The notes beneath the pieces are model-generated. The model saw only the letters and a list, made by a program, of their open reading frames with translations. It had not been told where the DNA came from and ran no database searches. A stretch of 38,059 nt of DNA from a virus, in IMG/VR virus record IMGVR_UViG_3300043449_000473, positions 1 through 38,059 of that record. One strand, 5' to 3'. Position 1 is the stretch's first letter. Each line of letters starts with the position of its first letter. This document shows positions 7,240-15,609 of the stretch, in pieces. Both the position numbers and the translations under genes were made by a program.

Positions 7240-8343
7240 ATGGCTACAATACAACCAGGATTGTTTGGTTACGATCCTACAGAAATAAATCAAGCTAATC
7301 AACAACGCTTTGCTACTGCATTTGGTCAAGCTGGTTCTCCTTATGAGAAGATCGGGTTATCTTTAGGACAACTAGGTACTTCTGCTATCAGAGGATTGTT
7401 TGATATTCAAGATCCTGCATTAGTTGCTAATAAAGAAGCTACTGCAATTGCTGGTCAGTTTAACTTAAACACTGCTGCTGGACTAAAAGAATACACTGCT
7501 GCACTACAACAGAGAGCACAAGAGACTGGTAATCCTCAGTTAGCTGCTATTGTTCCTCGTGCTGCTGCGGAGTATCAGAAAGCTGCTTTGAATGAAGCTA
7601 CTATTGCAGACAAGTTAGAGAAGAAGACCCCTAATATTGGTGAACAAGTTAATCAACAATTGTTTGCTGGCTTTCAAAAGAAAGCTCAAGAAATGGGAGC
7701 TACTACTCCTGAGCAAATCAATGCGGTTGCTGCTCAGTTATACGATAAGTATGAGACTGAGAAGAAAGTAAGAGTTTCTGCTGCCAGTGCAACTCCTGCT
7801 CCTGGTCAAGTACCTTTAACTACAATTAAACAAGCTCAAGATATTGTAAGTGACTACACTAAAGAACCTCTTGATAAATTAAATAAAATTAAGATTATTG
7901 CAGGTACTGGTCAAGGTGTAAAAAATAATCCTTCACTACTGCCTACATTTCAAAAAGAAGTCGCAGGTTTTGTTGGTAAAGATAGTCAAATTAGTAATAA
8001 AGACTTTGAACGTGCTCTAGGTTCTTCTGGTATTGCTGCAGATGCTATTGATGGTGTAAATAAGTTCTTTACTGGTGCTCCAACTAATGCTAAAATTGAT
8101 GACATCTTAAAAGGATGGAAAGTAATAGAAGGGTTGTACGCAGAGCAATACAATACTGGTCTTAAGAAAGCTACTACAGTATTGGAACAAGGTAAGATTG
8201 CTCCTGAGACACAAAAATCTATACTGCCTCCTAGATACAATGTAAAACCTAAAGTAACTGCTCCTTCTGTTGGTGCTGTTGTAGATAATCATAAATTCTT
8301 GGGTGGAAACCCTTCAGATCCTAAAAACTGGAAGGCACTATAA
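7240..8343 (+). CDS. Ejection protein B (gp15-position internal virion protein)
   Basis: 367 aa, mainly helical, Gln/Ala/Lys-rich, with no enzyme motif. It begins MATIQPGLFGYDPTEINQAN, a start seen in other podovirus internal virion proteins. It occupies the T7 gp15 position between the Gln-rich protein and the largest virion protein, but is about half the length of T7 gp15. Its TAATG stop/start overlap couples it to the next gene. Expected role: DNA-ejection conduit component. Confidence 0.65.
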   Translation: MATIQPGLFGYDPTEINQANQQRFATAFGQAGSPYEKIGLSLGQLGTSAIRGLFDIQDPALVANKEATAIAGQFNLNTAAGLKEYTAALQQRAQETGNPQLAAIVPRAAAEYQKAALNEATIADKLEKKTPNIGEQVNQQLFAGFQKKAQEMGATTPEQINAVAAQLYDKYETEKKVRVSAASATPAPGQVPLTTIKQAQDIVSDYTKEPLDKLNKIKIIAGTGQGVKNNPSLLPTFQKEVAGFVGKDSQISNKDFERALGSSGIAADAIDGVNKFFTGAPTNAKIDDILKGWKVIEGLYAEQYNTGLKKATTVLEQGKIAPETQKSILPPRYNVKPKVTAPSVGAVVDNHKFLGGNPSDPKNWKAL

Positions 8344-11012
8344 TGGCTGGTCCTTGGGAAAAATATGCAGCAACTCCTGAAGCTGCTCCTACATCTTCTG
8401 TAACTGTCTCTGCAGGTCCTTGGAGTCAATACGCTGATGCTGAAGTAGTTCCTCAGAATCCACAACAAAAGCTCAGTAACTTTGGGTATATTGCTAACCA
8501 GGCTAAGCTAGGGTTAACTGATACTGCTGTATTGGGTCAAGCTATTATTGATACCTTCGTTACAGAGCCTATTAAATCGCTCGTAGGAAAGCCTACACAA
8601 GGTGGAATGGGTGAGAGGTTTACTAAGAATGTAAAACGTCTCCAAGAGGCTGCTGGTACTGTTACTGGGGCTGTTCCTGAGCAGGTTGCTCCTAGTGTTT
8701 TAGCTGAGGTAGTTGGTAGCGGTGCTCGTATGCTTTCAGATCCTTTAGGATATCTAGGTACTGGTGCTTTAAAGACTGGTGTAGCGACGGCTGAAAAAGT
8801 AGCTCCTGTAGTTGCTCGTGCAGGTGGGTTGTTTGGAATGGGCGCTACATCGGGTGCAGGTGGTGTTGTTGGTGAGCAAGTTGGTAAAGCTTATCCTGAA
8901 GTAATTTCCCCTGAAGAAGGTAAAGCAATAGGGCAACTGACTGGTATTGTTGCTGGTATACCTACATCTACTGCTATAGAGACTGGTGTTAAGTCTATGA
9001 CTAACATGGCTAGTCAATTGGTAGAGAAATATAAGATGGTTAAAGCAGACCCTGATGCAGCTAGTCAGGCTTATGCTTCTGGTGCAACTAAAAGATTCCT
9101 AGAGTTAATAGCTAAAGGTGTTCCTGAAGGTAGTATTGATGAGATAGTAACTGAATTTAATCGTATTGGAAACAAAGTAGGGACAGGGAATGTACCCCTA
9201 TTAGTTTCTATGAGTGAGAATCCGTTAGTAAAAGAAGAAGTTACTCGCTTAGTAAAAACCAATGCAGGAATGCGTAAGTCTTTTGAAGATACTCTTAAGA
9301 CTTTTATGGGCGACATTGATAACGCTGCTACTGATTTGTTTGGTAATCGGTATACTCCAGTTAAAGGGACTACTACTCCATTAACAACTCAGATCAACAA
9401 GAACATTAAGCTTCGTGAAGCAGTAGACACTAAGTTAGATGACTTAGCTCTAAAGTTCCCTGAGCCTGACAACGCTGCTATTGGACAAGCTACTGAGCGC
9501 CTATTAGAAGTACGCTCTAAAGCTGCCAAGGCAGAAATGACTCCTGTTTATGATAGCATCAAAGAAGGTGCTTCTAAGGCTGGTGCAGTGCTTCCTGATA
9601 CAGGTGTTCGTGATATCTACAGTTTTGTACAAGCTAATAACATGCAGGATATCTTTGGTCGCGGCACTCCAATGGATAAGCTTATTCAGAAGAACTTTGC
9701 TCCTGTAAACGGTGAGTTCTATCCTGCTTCATTTAAAGATGTAGTCTCCTTGAAAGAAGAGATTAATCGTGTTCAGCGTTCAGTACGTATGGACGACAAG
9801 ATGAAGATGCGTCTGAATGATCTAGAAGATGTAGTTGATGGTGCTCGTCAACAGATTCCTGGTAAATGGAACGATGCTCTAGTACAAGCCGACAGAGATT
9901 ACTATGAGAAGATTGGTATTCCTTTTGGATCACAAGGCATTAAAGACATTGATTCTAAGAAATATGCTGATCAAGTAGCTCCTCAGATTGTTAGGTCTGG
10001 TGAAACACTACGTCAGTTCCTTAAAGCTGGTGGAGCAGAGGGCGAAGTAATTGCCAGCAATGCGATTATGTCTGAAGCTTATAAGAAGGTTATTAAGAAT
10101 GATGCAGTAGATCCTAAAGCTTTAGCTCGTTTTATTAAAGACAAAGGTGCTGTATTAGACCAGCTTCCTGGCACTCGTGAAGAACTACAAAAAGTATTGT
10201 TTGACGACAGTGCTTTAAAACTACGTCGTTCTGAGTTAGACAACAAAGTTAAATTAGCCGAGAAAGATATTGCTGATAACTTTATCTTAGGTGTTAAAGA
10301 CTCTGATGGGTTCTCAGTGCCTAATTATACTGAAGTTTCCAATCGCTTGTTTACAGATCCTCGTTTCTTTGGAAAGATTACTAAAGATCTAGAGAATGTA
10401 GATAAGAGAACTTCTAAAGCTGTGTTGCGTAATATTCAAGCAGAAGTAGTAGAGAAGGCTCGTAACAGTACTGACGGTGGTATTGGTTTCTTAACAAGTC
10501 CTAAAAATTCTAGAGTTATTAATAAAATATTTGGACCAGGATACCAGCAAGAAGTTAAAGATTTAATGGTTATTTCTGATGCTCTCAACAGTGCAGATAT
10601 TTCTAAGATAGGTGCTGTTAACTCTCTCAAAGAAACAGATATGCTGGCTAAGTATGTACCTGGTCTTGATGTTCCTTATGTAGCTTCTACACTACGTGAC
10701 CGTATCTCAAGCACTACTCAAAAAGCAATTAGGTTGTTGTCTCGTGCTAAGACTGCTCAGTTAAAAACTGACACAGATCAGGCATTCTTTGAATTGCTTA
10801 ACGACAGAGATGGTTTAAAGAAACTACAAGCTGTAACAAAGACTATGGATTTTAAACTAAAAAACCCTGTAACCATGAAAGAAGTTTCTGATATTATTGG
10901 TTCAGTAGTTCCTCGTTATCTATATGGTGCAATCAAGGAAGAAGTATTATCTCCTCCAGCACCTGCACAAGTAGACGAGACTCCACAATTTGGTGATTTT
11001 GAAGAACAATAA
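8343..11012 (+). CDS. Ejection protein C, large internal virion protein
   Basis: 889 aa, the largest protein here. The N terminus carries two copies of a short motif, GPWEKYA at 3-9 and GPWSQYAD at 25-32, which recurs at the start of phage ejection proteins. A Gly/Ala-rich, weakly hydrophobic stretch at about 125-215 (GLFGMGATSGAGGVVGEQVG) could be membrane-active, and the remainder is long charged helices. It holds the position of T7 gp16 but is shorter (gp16 is about 1318 aa), and I see no lytic transglycosylase catalytic motif. The peptidoglycan-degrading step may be done by another protein. Confidence 0.7.
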   Translation: MAGPWEKYAATPEAAPTSSVTVSAGPWSQYADAEVVPQNPQQKLSNFGYIANQAKLGLTDTAVLGQAIIDTFVTEPIKSLVGKPTQGGMGERFTKNVKRLQEAAGTVTGAVPEQVAPSVLAEVVGSGARMLSDPLGYLGTGALKTGVATAEKVAPVVARAGGLFGMGATSGAGGVVGEQVGKAYPEVISPEEGKAIGQLTGIVAGIPTSTAIETGVKSMTNMASQLVEKYKMVKADPDAASQAYASGATKRFLELIAKGVPEGSIDEIVTEFNRIGNKVGTGNVPLLVSMSENPLVKEEVTRLVKTNAGMRKSFEDTLKTFMGDIDNAATDLFGNRYTPVKGTTTPLTTQINKNIKLREAVDTKLDDLALKFPEPDNAAIGQATERLLEVRSKAAKAEMTPVYDSIKEGASKAGAVLPDTGVRDIYSFVQANNMQDIFGRGTPMDKLIQKNFAPVNGEFYPASFKDVVSLKEEINRVQRSVRMDDKMKMRLNDLEDVVDGARQQIPGKWNDALVQADRDYYEKIGIPFGSQGIKDIDSKKYADQVAPQIVRSGETLRQFLKAGGAEGEVIASNAIMSEAYKKVIKNDAVDPKALARFIKDKGAVLDQLPGTREELQKVLFDDSALKLRRSELDNKVKLAEKDIADNFILGVKDSDGFSVPNYTEVSNRLFTDPRFFGKITKDLENVDKRTSKAVLRNIQAEVVEKARNSTDGGIGFLTSPKNSRVINKIFGPGYQQEVKDLMVISDALNSADISKIGAVNSLKETDMLAKYVPGLDVPYVASTLRDRISSTTQKAIRLLSRAKTAQLKTDTDQAFFELLNDRDGLKKLQAVTKTMDFKLKNPVTMKEVSDIIGSVVPRYLYGAIKEEVLSPPAPAQVDETPQFGDFEEQ

Positions 11013-11020
11013 GGAGTAAT

Positions 11021-11434
11021 ATCATCGATCCGATAAGCTTAATCCTAGGAGTAGGTTCTAAACTCATTGATAAGTTCTTCCCAGATCCTGAACAGAAAGC
11101 AAAGGCTCAGTTAGAGCTGCTGCAGATGCAACAGAATGGTGAGTTAGCTCAGATAAATGCTGACATTGCAGAGCAACAAGAACTGACTAAGCGTCAGCAG
11201 TCAGATATGACTAGCGATTCATGGCTGTCTAAGAACATTAGACCTATGACTTTGATTGCTATTCTTACTGGGTACTTTGTGTTTGCTTTAATGTCTGCCT
11301 TTGGTATGGATACCAACACCAAGTATGTCGAACTACTAGGTCAGTGGGGTATGTTGATTATGTCTTTCTACTTTGGTGGTCGTACACTAGAAAAGATTAT
11401 GGACATGAAGTCTAAAGAGAAAGAAACTAAATGA
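11021..11434 (+). CDS. Holin of the 3TM/GTA-holin-like type; possible ATC start
   Basis: About 137 aa if translation begins at ATC 11021. A charged coiled N-terminal part (FFPDPEQKAKAQLELLQMQQ) is followed by SWLSKNIRPMTLIAILTGYF and a second hydrophobic segment (LLGQWGMLIMSFYFGGRTLE), the signature of the 3TM holin family, in which RPM and the final GGRTLEK are typical. The first ATG in frame (11126) would remove about 35 conserved-looking residues and has no Shine-Dalgarno, whereas AGGAG at 11012-11016 sits just ahead of ATC ATC GAT. No ATG, GTG or TTG exists between. Stop overlaps the next ATG. Confidence 0.7.
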   Translation: MIDPISLILGVGSKLIDKFFPDPEQKAKAQLELLQMQQNGELAQINADIAEQQELTKRQQSDMTSDSWLSKNIRPMTLIAILTGYFVFALMSAFGMDTNTKYVELLGQWGMLIMSFYFGGRTLEKIMDMKSKEKETK

Positions 11435-11649
11435 CCCATTCGCAGAAGATGACTACGGTAGCTACTGTATCGTTAGCTATCATTCTTATGTCTATGGTTT
11501 TAGTAATGTTACTTGGTTTGTTTCACGATAAAGTAGATAACAACAAAGTGTTTGAACTCTTAGCTCCTGCTTTCCAGACTATAGTTGGTGGCTTCATTGG
11601 ATTGATTACTGGTATTAAGATTGGAGAAGCTGAGAATGAAACTAACTGA
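11431..11649 (+). CDS. Small two-helix membrane protein, holin/antiholin candidate
   Basis: 72 aa with two hydrophobic segments (about 8-30, VATVSLAIILMSMVLVMLLG; about 44-63, APAFQTIVGGFIGLITGIKI) separated by a short charged loop. It lies between a holin-like gene (ATGA overlap) and the endolysin gene (14-base overlap), so a role in timing membrane permeabilisation at lysis is likely. No specific family is recognised. Confidence 0.65.
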   Translation: MTHSQKMTTVATVSLAIILMSMVLVMLLGLFHDKVDNNKVFELLAPAFQTIVGGFIGLITGIKIGEAENETN

Positions 11650-12070
11650 TAACTTTACTCTAGAAGAGTTAACTGTCTCTGAAGTAGCTGTTCGTAAGAA
11701 CCTAGACAACACCCCTAATGCTACTGAATCTACTAATCTAATCCGTACAGCTTTGTTGCTAGAGCAGGTTCGTGAGCTTCTAAAGAAGCCTATTATGATT
11801 AATAGTGCCTTCAGGTCTAAACCAGTCAATGATGCGGTTGGTTCTAAGGACTCTAGTCAACATCGTATTGGATGTGCTGCAGATATAAGAGTTCCAGGAA
11901 TGACCCCTAAACAGGTCGTAGAGGCTATCATTGCTTCTGATATACCCTATGATCAAGTGATTAGAGAATTCGACTCCTGGACTCATATAAGCGTTCCTAA
12001 CACTACTACTGATAATCCAAGAAGACAAGCCCTCATTATTGATAAACAAGGGACTCGTCTTTATTCTTAG
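11636..12070 (+). CDS. Endolysin, M15-type D-Ala-D-Ala/L,D-peptidase
   Basis: 144 aa from ATG 11636, which is preceded by GGAG at the right distance; an upstream in-frame TTG at 11621 is less likely. The Peptidase_M15_3 zinc peptidase pattern is complete: NSAFRS at 56-61, His76 in SSQHRIGCAADI with Asp83, and His117 in SWTHIS. These residues bind zinc and cut peptidoglycan peptide bridges. No signal peptide, so it needs the holin upstream. It is the last + strand gene before the convergent early operon. Confidence 0.88.
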   Translation: MKLTDNFTLEELTVSEVAVRKNLDNTPNATESTNLIRTALLLEQVRELLKKPIMINSAFRSKPVNDAVGSKDSSQHRIGCAADIRVPGMTPKQVVEAIIASDIPYDQVIREFDSWTHISVPNTTTDNPRRQALIIDKQGTRLYS

Positions 12071-12216
12071 ATTTCAAACTCTGTATCACCTTTAGGGAAT
12101 GAACCCATCAAGCGTACAATCCCTAAGTCTAGGACTAAGTGGTTAGCGTCTTCATACTCGTTAACCCACTCAATACCAAACATAAACCCTGTAATAAAAT
12201 GTAGTTCTAGTAACAT
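12067..12216 (-). CDS. Hypothetical 49-aa protein
   Basis: Unrecognised. It starts MLLELHFITGFMFGIEWVNE and contains a weakly hydrophobic N-terminal half and an acidic middle. AAGGA sits seven bases before the ATG. It is the most distal gene of the long - strand operon and overlaps the convergent endolysin stop by four bases. Similar short proteins starting MLL-L-FITGF occur in other phages, but no function is known to me. Confidence 0.65.
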   Translation of the reverse strand: MLLELHFITGFMFGIEWVNEYEDANHLVLDLGIVRLMGSFPKGDTEFEI

Positions 12217-12228
12217 ATCTTTTCCTTA

Positions 12229-12717
12229 TTAGATTTCACAACCACCTGCTTTAATAATATCAACATCGCTTTCCTCGAGACAATACCATTCTCCTTCATG
12301 GTGTTTGTCTTTAAAATACTGATGCCAATATTCTTCCGTCTCACCTTTACCAAGCCCGTAATACATTATTTCTAACTCAAACGGATTTCCTGCCTTAATA
12401 GTTCTAACTCTTTCTGCGATATTCTTTGTTGTTCCTATTTTGTAATAGGTTTCACAGCGAATCACATACAATCCAGAGCCTTCATTCTGTGCATAGATAC
12501 CTCGTCTACCGTTCTGTTTTCCTGAGCAGGTTTTACACTGCTTAGAACCTCCAGTTCTGAGATTACTTGCGGAGACAGTAGACACGACACCACAACTACA
12601 CTTACAAGTATAGAACCAGTTTCCTGCTTTATTCTTATGGGAGAACGCCAGGACAAGCCACTTATTAAATGACTTGCCTATCATATCCTCGACTTTATAT
12701 TTAGTCGTGTCGCCCAT
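12229..12717 (-). CDS. GIY-YIG homing-type endonuclease with zinc finger (T5orf172/MUG113-like)
   Basis: 162 aa. Residues 38-64 form a Cys cluster (CKCSC at 38-42, CKTC at 61-64), a DNA-binding zinc finger common in phage mobile nucleases. Residues 82-147 match the GIY-YIG variant of the T5orf172/MUG113 group: GLYVI, YYKIGTTKN with Arg103, and the closing EGEWYCL. The gene lies two bases downstream of the ribonucleotide reductase stop, a favoured target for homing endonucleases. Its last six residues, AGGCEI, closely copy the reductase tail AGGCSI, which suggests insertion through the reductase 3' end. Activity is inferred. Confidence 0.8.
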   Translation of the reverse strand: MGDTTKYKVEDMIGKSFNKWLVLAFSHKNKAGNWFYTCKCSCGVVSTVSASNLRTGGSKQCKTCSGKQNGRRGIYAQNEGSGLYVIRCETYYKIGTTKNIAERVRTIKAGNPFELEIMYYGLGKGETEEYWHQYFKDKHHEGEWYCLEESDVDIIKAGGCEI

Positions 12718-12718
12718 A

Positions 12719-14629
12719 CTAAATACTACATCCGCCTGCAGCAGTACAGCTCAACATCTGAGCGCCTTCCACATTATCGTCATACTCCTTGAAGTTCTCC
12801 CAGTTTACTGTCTCTGGCACTAGTAACTTCAATCGGTTGTAGGCTTCTTCGTCTACTTCTTCATAAGGTGCTTGCTTGTATGTTCCACCATCCATCGGTA
12901 GGAATGACACACCAGTTACCTCATCAAAGTGCTTGAATGTCCAAGCCCCTACATCCATCCATTCATTCTCTTTAACAGAGATTGTTACTGAAGGTTTATG
13001 CTCACAGTAATGACGCTGGAATAGTAACCATAACTTCAAGTGTTGAATAGCAGATAAGTCTTCACGCAACAAACCACCTTCAGCAACTTCTACAGGAAAA
13101 CTAAATACTGTAGTTGACTCAGGTTTCATTACACAAGGCTCTGCTACAAACCCAGCTTGAATCATAAACTGTGTTAAAGGATCTTTATTGTCAGCTCGCA
13201 CACGTCTAATGTAGTACTTGCTATGCTGAGGATGAATCCCACTAGCAGTGCTACAGAGCTGAGAGACGGTTCCTTCAGGCTTAACCGCTGTAACTGCGAC
13301 AGATTGATTAATACCAATAGCGTTACTAAATTCAGCGTTAGTTGCAACAGCAAGATCACGTAAGTTCTCCAATCGTTTAGGTAAGTCTACATCGTCAGGA
13401 TTATTCAACAATACATTATCACAGATACCAGTCATCGATACACCAAGCAAAGCTTCTTCTTCTGTGTTCTTCTGCCAAATCTTACGCAAGTAAGGGAAGT
13501 CTGTTAACGAAGCTTGAAATGTTCCAAGGATCGTAGCAAGACGAATCTTATTGCTGATGTCATCGATACTATCAGTAGAACGAATGATGCAAGAAGACAG
13601 ATTACAGAATTGGTAAGGACGTAAAATGATTTCTGAACATGGATTGGTTCCGAAGTCATAGGTCGAATCACGTCGTCCATTCTTAGCAGCTTGCCTCTGA
13701 GAAGCATCACGATTGAAGATTCCACGCTCTCCACTATGTGACTCATAAATAGAACTCCACTCTCTCATGAACTGTCCAATAGATGGAGTCTCTAAATACG
13801 AAGCTGAGTTATTAGCTAACGCACGTTGAGCTTGTCCATCCCACCAATTACCTGCTTTAGCATGTGCCATCTTGTCATCTGATAGATCAGACAAGCTAAT
13901 CATTGCACTACGTCGGACTCCACCCACAACAACAACTTCCCCGATCTTACACAGAATATCATGACACTCGAGGGAAGTAAGACGACGACCTGCTGCTCCT
14001 TTAAACTTGGTGACACAAAACTTATAAAGTTCTTCCAAAGGTCCTGGTCCAGAAGCTCGTCCTCCAAAGGTCTTAAGTCTAGCTCCTGCTGGTCGAACTC
14101 GTGATACGTCGAACTTTGGAATCTCGCCAGCGTAAAGAAGAGCCAAGAGTTGTCGAAGTGATTTTGCCCATCCTTCTTTAGAATCCGACACCACAATAGA
14201 GCTCTTACTATCAAACAACTGCTCTGGGACTTCAGGTAACTTCTTAACATATTGTTGCTCCACTGAGAAACCAACACCAGTACCACAGAGAAGGATATAC
14301 ATCGCTTCATCAAAGGCTTTAGGGTCATCGATAGGAAGATAAGAACAATTGAATGCAGCCACATTCTGACGCTCTAACGCAGGACCTGCTGTCATAACTG
14401 CTCTCATACTAGGTACTACATCTAAGCCCACTACTGCTTGCTCTAGCTCTGCACGTAACTCTTTAGTCAAGGTATAGTTCTGTTTAGTAGCTAAGTGCTT
14501 CTCCATGAAATCAAAGTATCGTGCTACTGTTTCATTCCAATGTTCACGACGACCCTTATCATCTAGGTAACGACTGTATCGTGACTTAGCGATGAAGGTA
14601 TTGTAAGGTGTCATATTGTATGCTGTCAT
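12719..14629 (-). CDS. nrdJ: Class II (adenosylcobalamin-dependent) ribonucleotide reductase
   Basis: 636 aa, monomeric class II type, reducing ribonucleoside triphosphates to deoxy forms for phage DNA synthesis using coenzyme B12. Visible active-site residues: first redox Cys95 in AFNCSY, thiyl-radical Cys331 and Glu333 in NPCSEI, second redox Cys342 in FCNLSS, and the re-reducing C-terminal pair Cys628/Cys634 in CTAAGGCSI. The finger-like GTGVGFSVE lies at 116-124. Length is near the ~740-aa Lactobacillus enzyme but shorter. No separate small subunit or activase gene is present. Its ATG overlaps the preceding stop (ATGA). Host must make or import cobalamin. Confidence 0.93.
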   Translation of the reverse strand: MTAYNMTPYNTFIAKSRYSRYLDDKGRREHWNETVARYFDFMEKHLATKQNYTLTKELRAELEQAVVGLDVVPSMRAVMTAGPALERQNVAAFNCSYLPIDDPKAFDEAMYILLCGTGVGFSVEQQYVKKLPEVPEQLFDSKSSIVVSDSKEGWAKSLRQLLALLYAGEIPKFDVSRVRPAGARLKTFGGRASGPGPLEELYKFCVTKFKGAAGRRLTSLECHDILCKIGEVVVVGGVRRSAMISLSDLSDDKMAHAKAGNWWDGQAQRALANNSASYLETPSIGQFMREWSSIYESHSGERGIFNRDASQRQAAKNGRRDSTYDFGTNPCSEIILRPYQFCNLSSCIIRSTDSIDDISNKIRLATILGTFQASLTDFPYLRKIWQKNTEEEALLGVSMTGICDNVLLNNPDDVDLPKRLENLRDLAVATNAEFSNAIGINQSVAVTAVKPEGTVSQLCSTASGIHPQHSKYYIRRVRADNKDPLTQFMIQAGFVAEPCVMKPESTTVFSFPVEVAEGGLLREDLSAIQHLKLWLLFQRHYCEHKPSVTISVKENEWMDVGAWTFKHFDEVTGVSFLPMDGGTYKQAPYEEVDEEAYNRLKLLVPETVNWENFKEYDDNVEGAQMLSCTAAGGCSI

Positions 14630-14799
14630 TCGTCTTCATTCCAATCTACTTCTTTAAGAAGTCTTGTATAATTATTCTCTATAATATCACCGAAGGTTTC
14701 AACTAAATCTTCTGAAGCCACATCTAGCAGCTCCAGAAGAATCACTTCATCTAAACTCTTCAACCGTTCTTTTAACTCTGGCAGTGTAAGAGTAGTCAC
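14626..14799 (-). CDS. Hypothetical 57-aa acidic protein, GTG start
   Basis: A short acidic helical protein (VTTLTLPELKERLKSLDE, then LLELLDVASEDLVETFGDII). This pattern recurs in small proteins next to nucleotide-metabolism genes in phages, but the function is unknown. It fills the gap between two other genes and its TGA overlaps the nrdJ ATG, which supports it as real. The start is GTG at 14799; no ATG is available. Confidence 0.65.
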   Translation of the reverse strand: MTTLTLPELKERLKSLDEVILLELLDVASEDLVETFGDIIENNYTRLLKEVDWNEDE

Positions 14800-14802
14800 T
14801 GT

Positions 14803-15105
14803 TTACTTCTTTGGCTTCTTAGCTACTATGATTTTAGCTGGCTTAGAATCCATACACTTCTCAGCGAAGTCAATAGCTTTCTGAGTAGCTTCCAACAATG
14901 CACGTAGTTGCTTTAGTGAATCGCTTGGTTTGTAGTCTGATACCCACAACTGTGTAGACTCACGTAGTCCAGTTTGTAGTGTAAGATCTACCCACCAATC
15001 ATTAGCATCTTTAAATGCACCATCTACATTAACGAATGAGTTCTCACCAGGGAAGAACTTATTGAAGTTAACCTTGCTCTTTGCGTTTGCTTTATCACCA
15101 ATCAT
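14803..15105 (-). CDS. Hypothetical 100-aa basic-tailed protein
   Basis: Unrecognised. ATG 15105 (or 15108) follows AAAAAGGG and lies downstream of a consensus promoter whose predicted start site (~15153) excludes longer forms beginning near 15168. Visible features: FNKFFPGENSFVNVDGAFKD, then DWWVDLTLQTGLRESTQLWV, a helix and a KPAKIIVAKKPKK tail. It sits between the DUF3310 gene and nrdJ, so a link to nucleotide metabolism is possible. Confidence 0.7.
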   Translation of the reverse strand: MIGDKANAKSKVNFNKFFPGENSFVNVDGAFKDANDWWVDLTLQTGLRESTQLWVSDYKPSDSLKQLRALLEATQKAIDFAEKCMDSKPAKIIVAKKPKK

Positions 15106-15159
15106 CATAGCCCTTTTTAATTGTTTTAATAATCCGTCAGATACTTTCTGCTTACATAT

Positions 15160-15188
15160 ATTATACACTAGTTACTCCAAGTTGTCAA
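15160..15188 (-). promoter_or_regulatory. Perfect-consensus sigma70 promoter
   Basis: On the - strand: TTGACA (15183-15188), 17 bases, TATAAT (15160-15165), matching both consensus boxes fully. It overlaps the 3' end of the DUF3310 gene and would start RNA near 15153, driving the 100-aa gene, nrdJ and the GIY-YIG gene as a separately boosted sub-operon. Confidence 0.85.
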
Positions 15189-15609
15189 TCATACGCTGCA
15201 GATACCACTGTGCTTTCTTCAGATCTTCTACTCCGTTCTTGTGTTTCCATCGCCACAGGTACTTGATAGCGTTGCCAGTACACATAGCTTCCATTCCATC
15301 TAAATCTTTCACCACCTGTGCAATAGCATCGATACATTCTATGTCTCCTTGTGTATAGTGTGCAGGAGAGTTAACCATATCTTTATCGTCTGCCATCGTC
15401 ATTTGCTGTAATCTCTTAAAGTATTCTTCAAGAGTTATTTCTCCATCACATTCTACTGCTTGCCTTGCTTTGTGAAAAGGTTCAGCTTCTTCATGACTAC
15501 AAATTTTATATCCTTTTGAGTCATAATTTGCATCATATCCTCCATCAGATACATACTTAGGAGGAGGACATACTATAGTACCAGGAAAATCTCTGTAGCT
15601 CCAGTCCAT
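15172..15609 (-). CDS. DUF3310 protein with N-terminal extension
   Basis: 145 aa. Residues about 78-142 are a clear DUF3310 domain (NSPAHYTQGDIECIDAI, then GNAIKYLWRWKHKNGVEDLKKAQWYLQ split by a short loop), a family often labelled nucleotide kinase-like in phages but without proven activity. The N-terminal ~75 residues hold two Cys (14 and 37) and several Tyr/Asp and are not recognised. ATG overlaps the previous stop (TAATG). It precedes nrdJ, consistent with nucleotide metabolism. Confidence 0.8.
   Translation of the reverse strand: MDWSYRDFPGTIVCPPPKYVSDGGYDANYDSKGYKICSHEEAEPFHKARQAVECDGEITLEEYFKRLQQMTMADDKDMVNSPAHYTQGDIECIDAIAQVVKDLDGMEAMCTGNAIKYLWRWKHKNGVEDLKKAQWYLQRMIDNLE

Noticed and set aside
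8769-9316. Antisense frames of 81-82 aa under the large ejection protein
   Set aside because: No ribosome sites, unusual composition, and complete overlap with a well supported + strand gene; the same applies to other antisense frames such as 1029-1559, 5296-5565 and 13900-14364.
15105-15168. N-terminal extension of the 100-aa gene to 15168
   Set aside because: The predicted transcript begins near 15153, inside that extension, and the AAAAAGGG site fits ATG 15105/15108.
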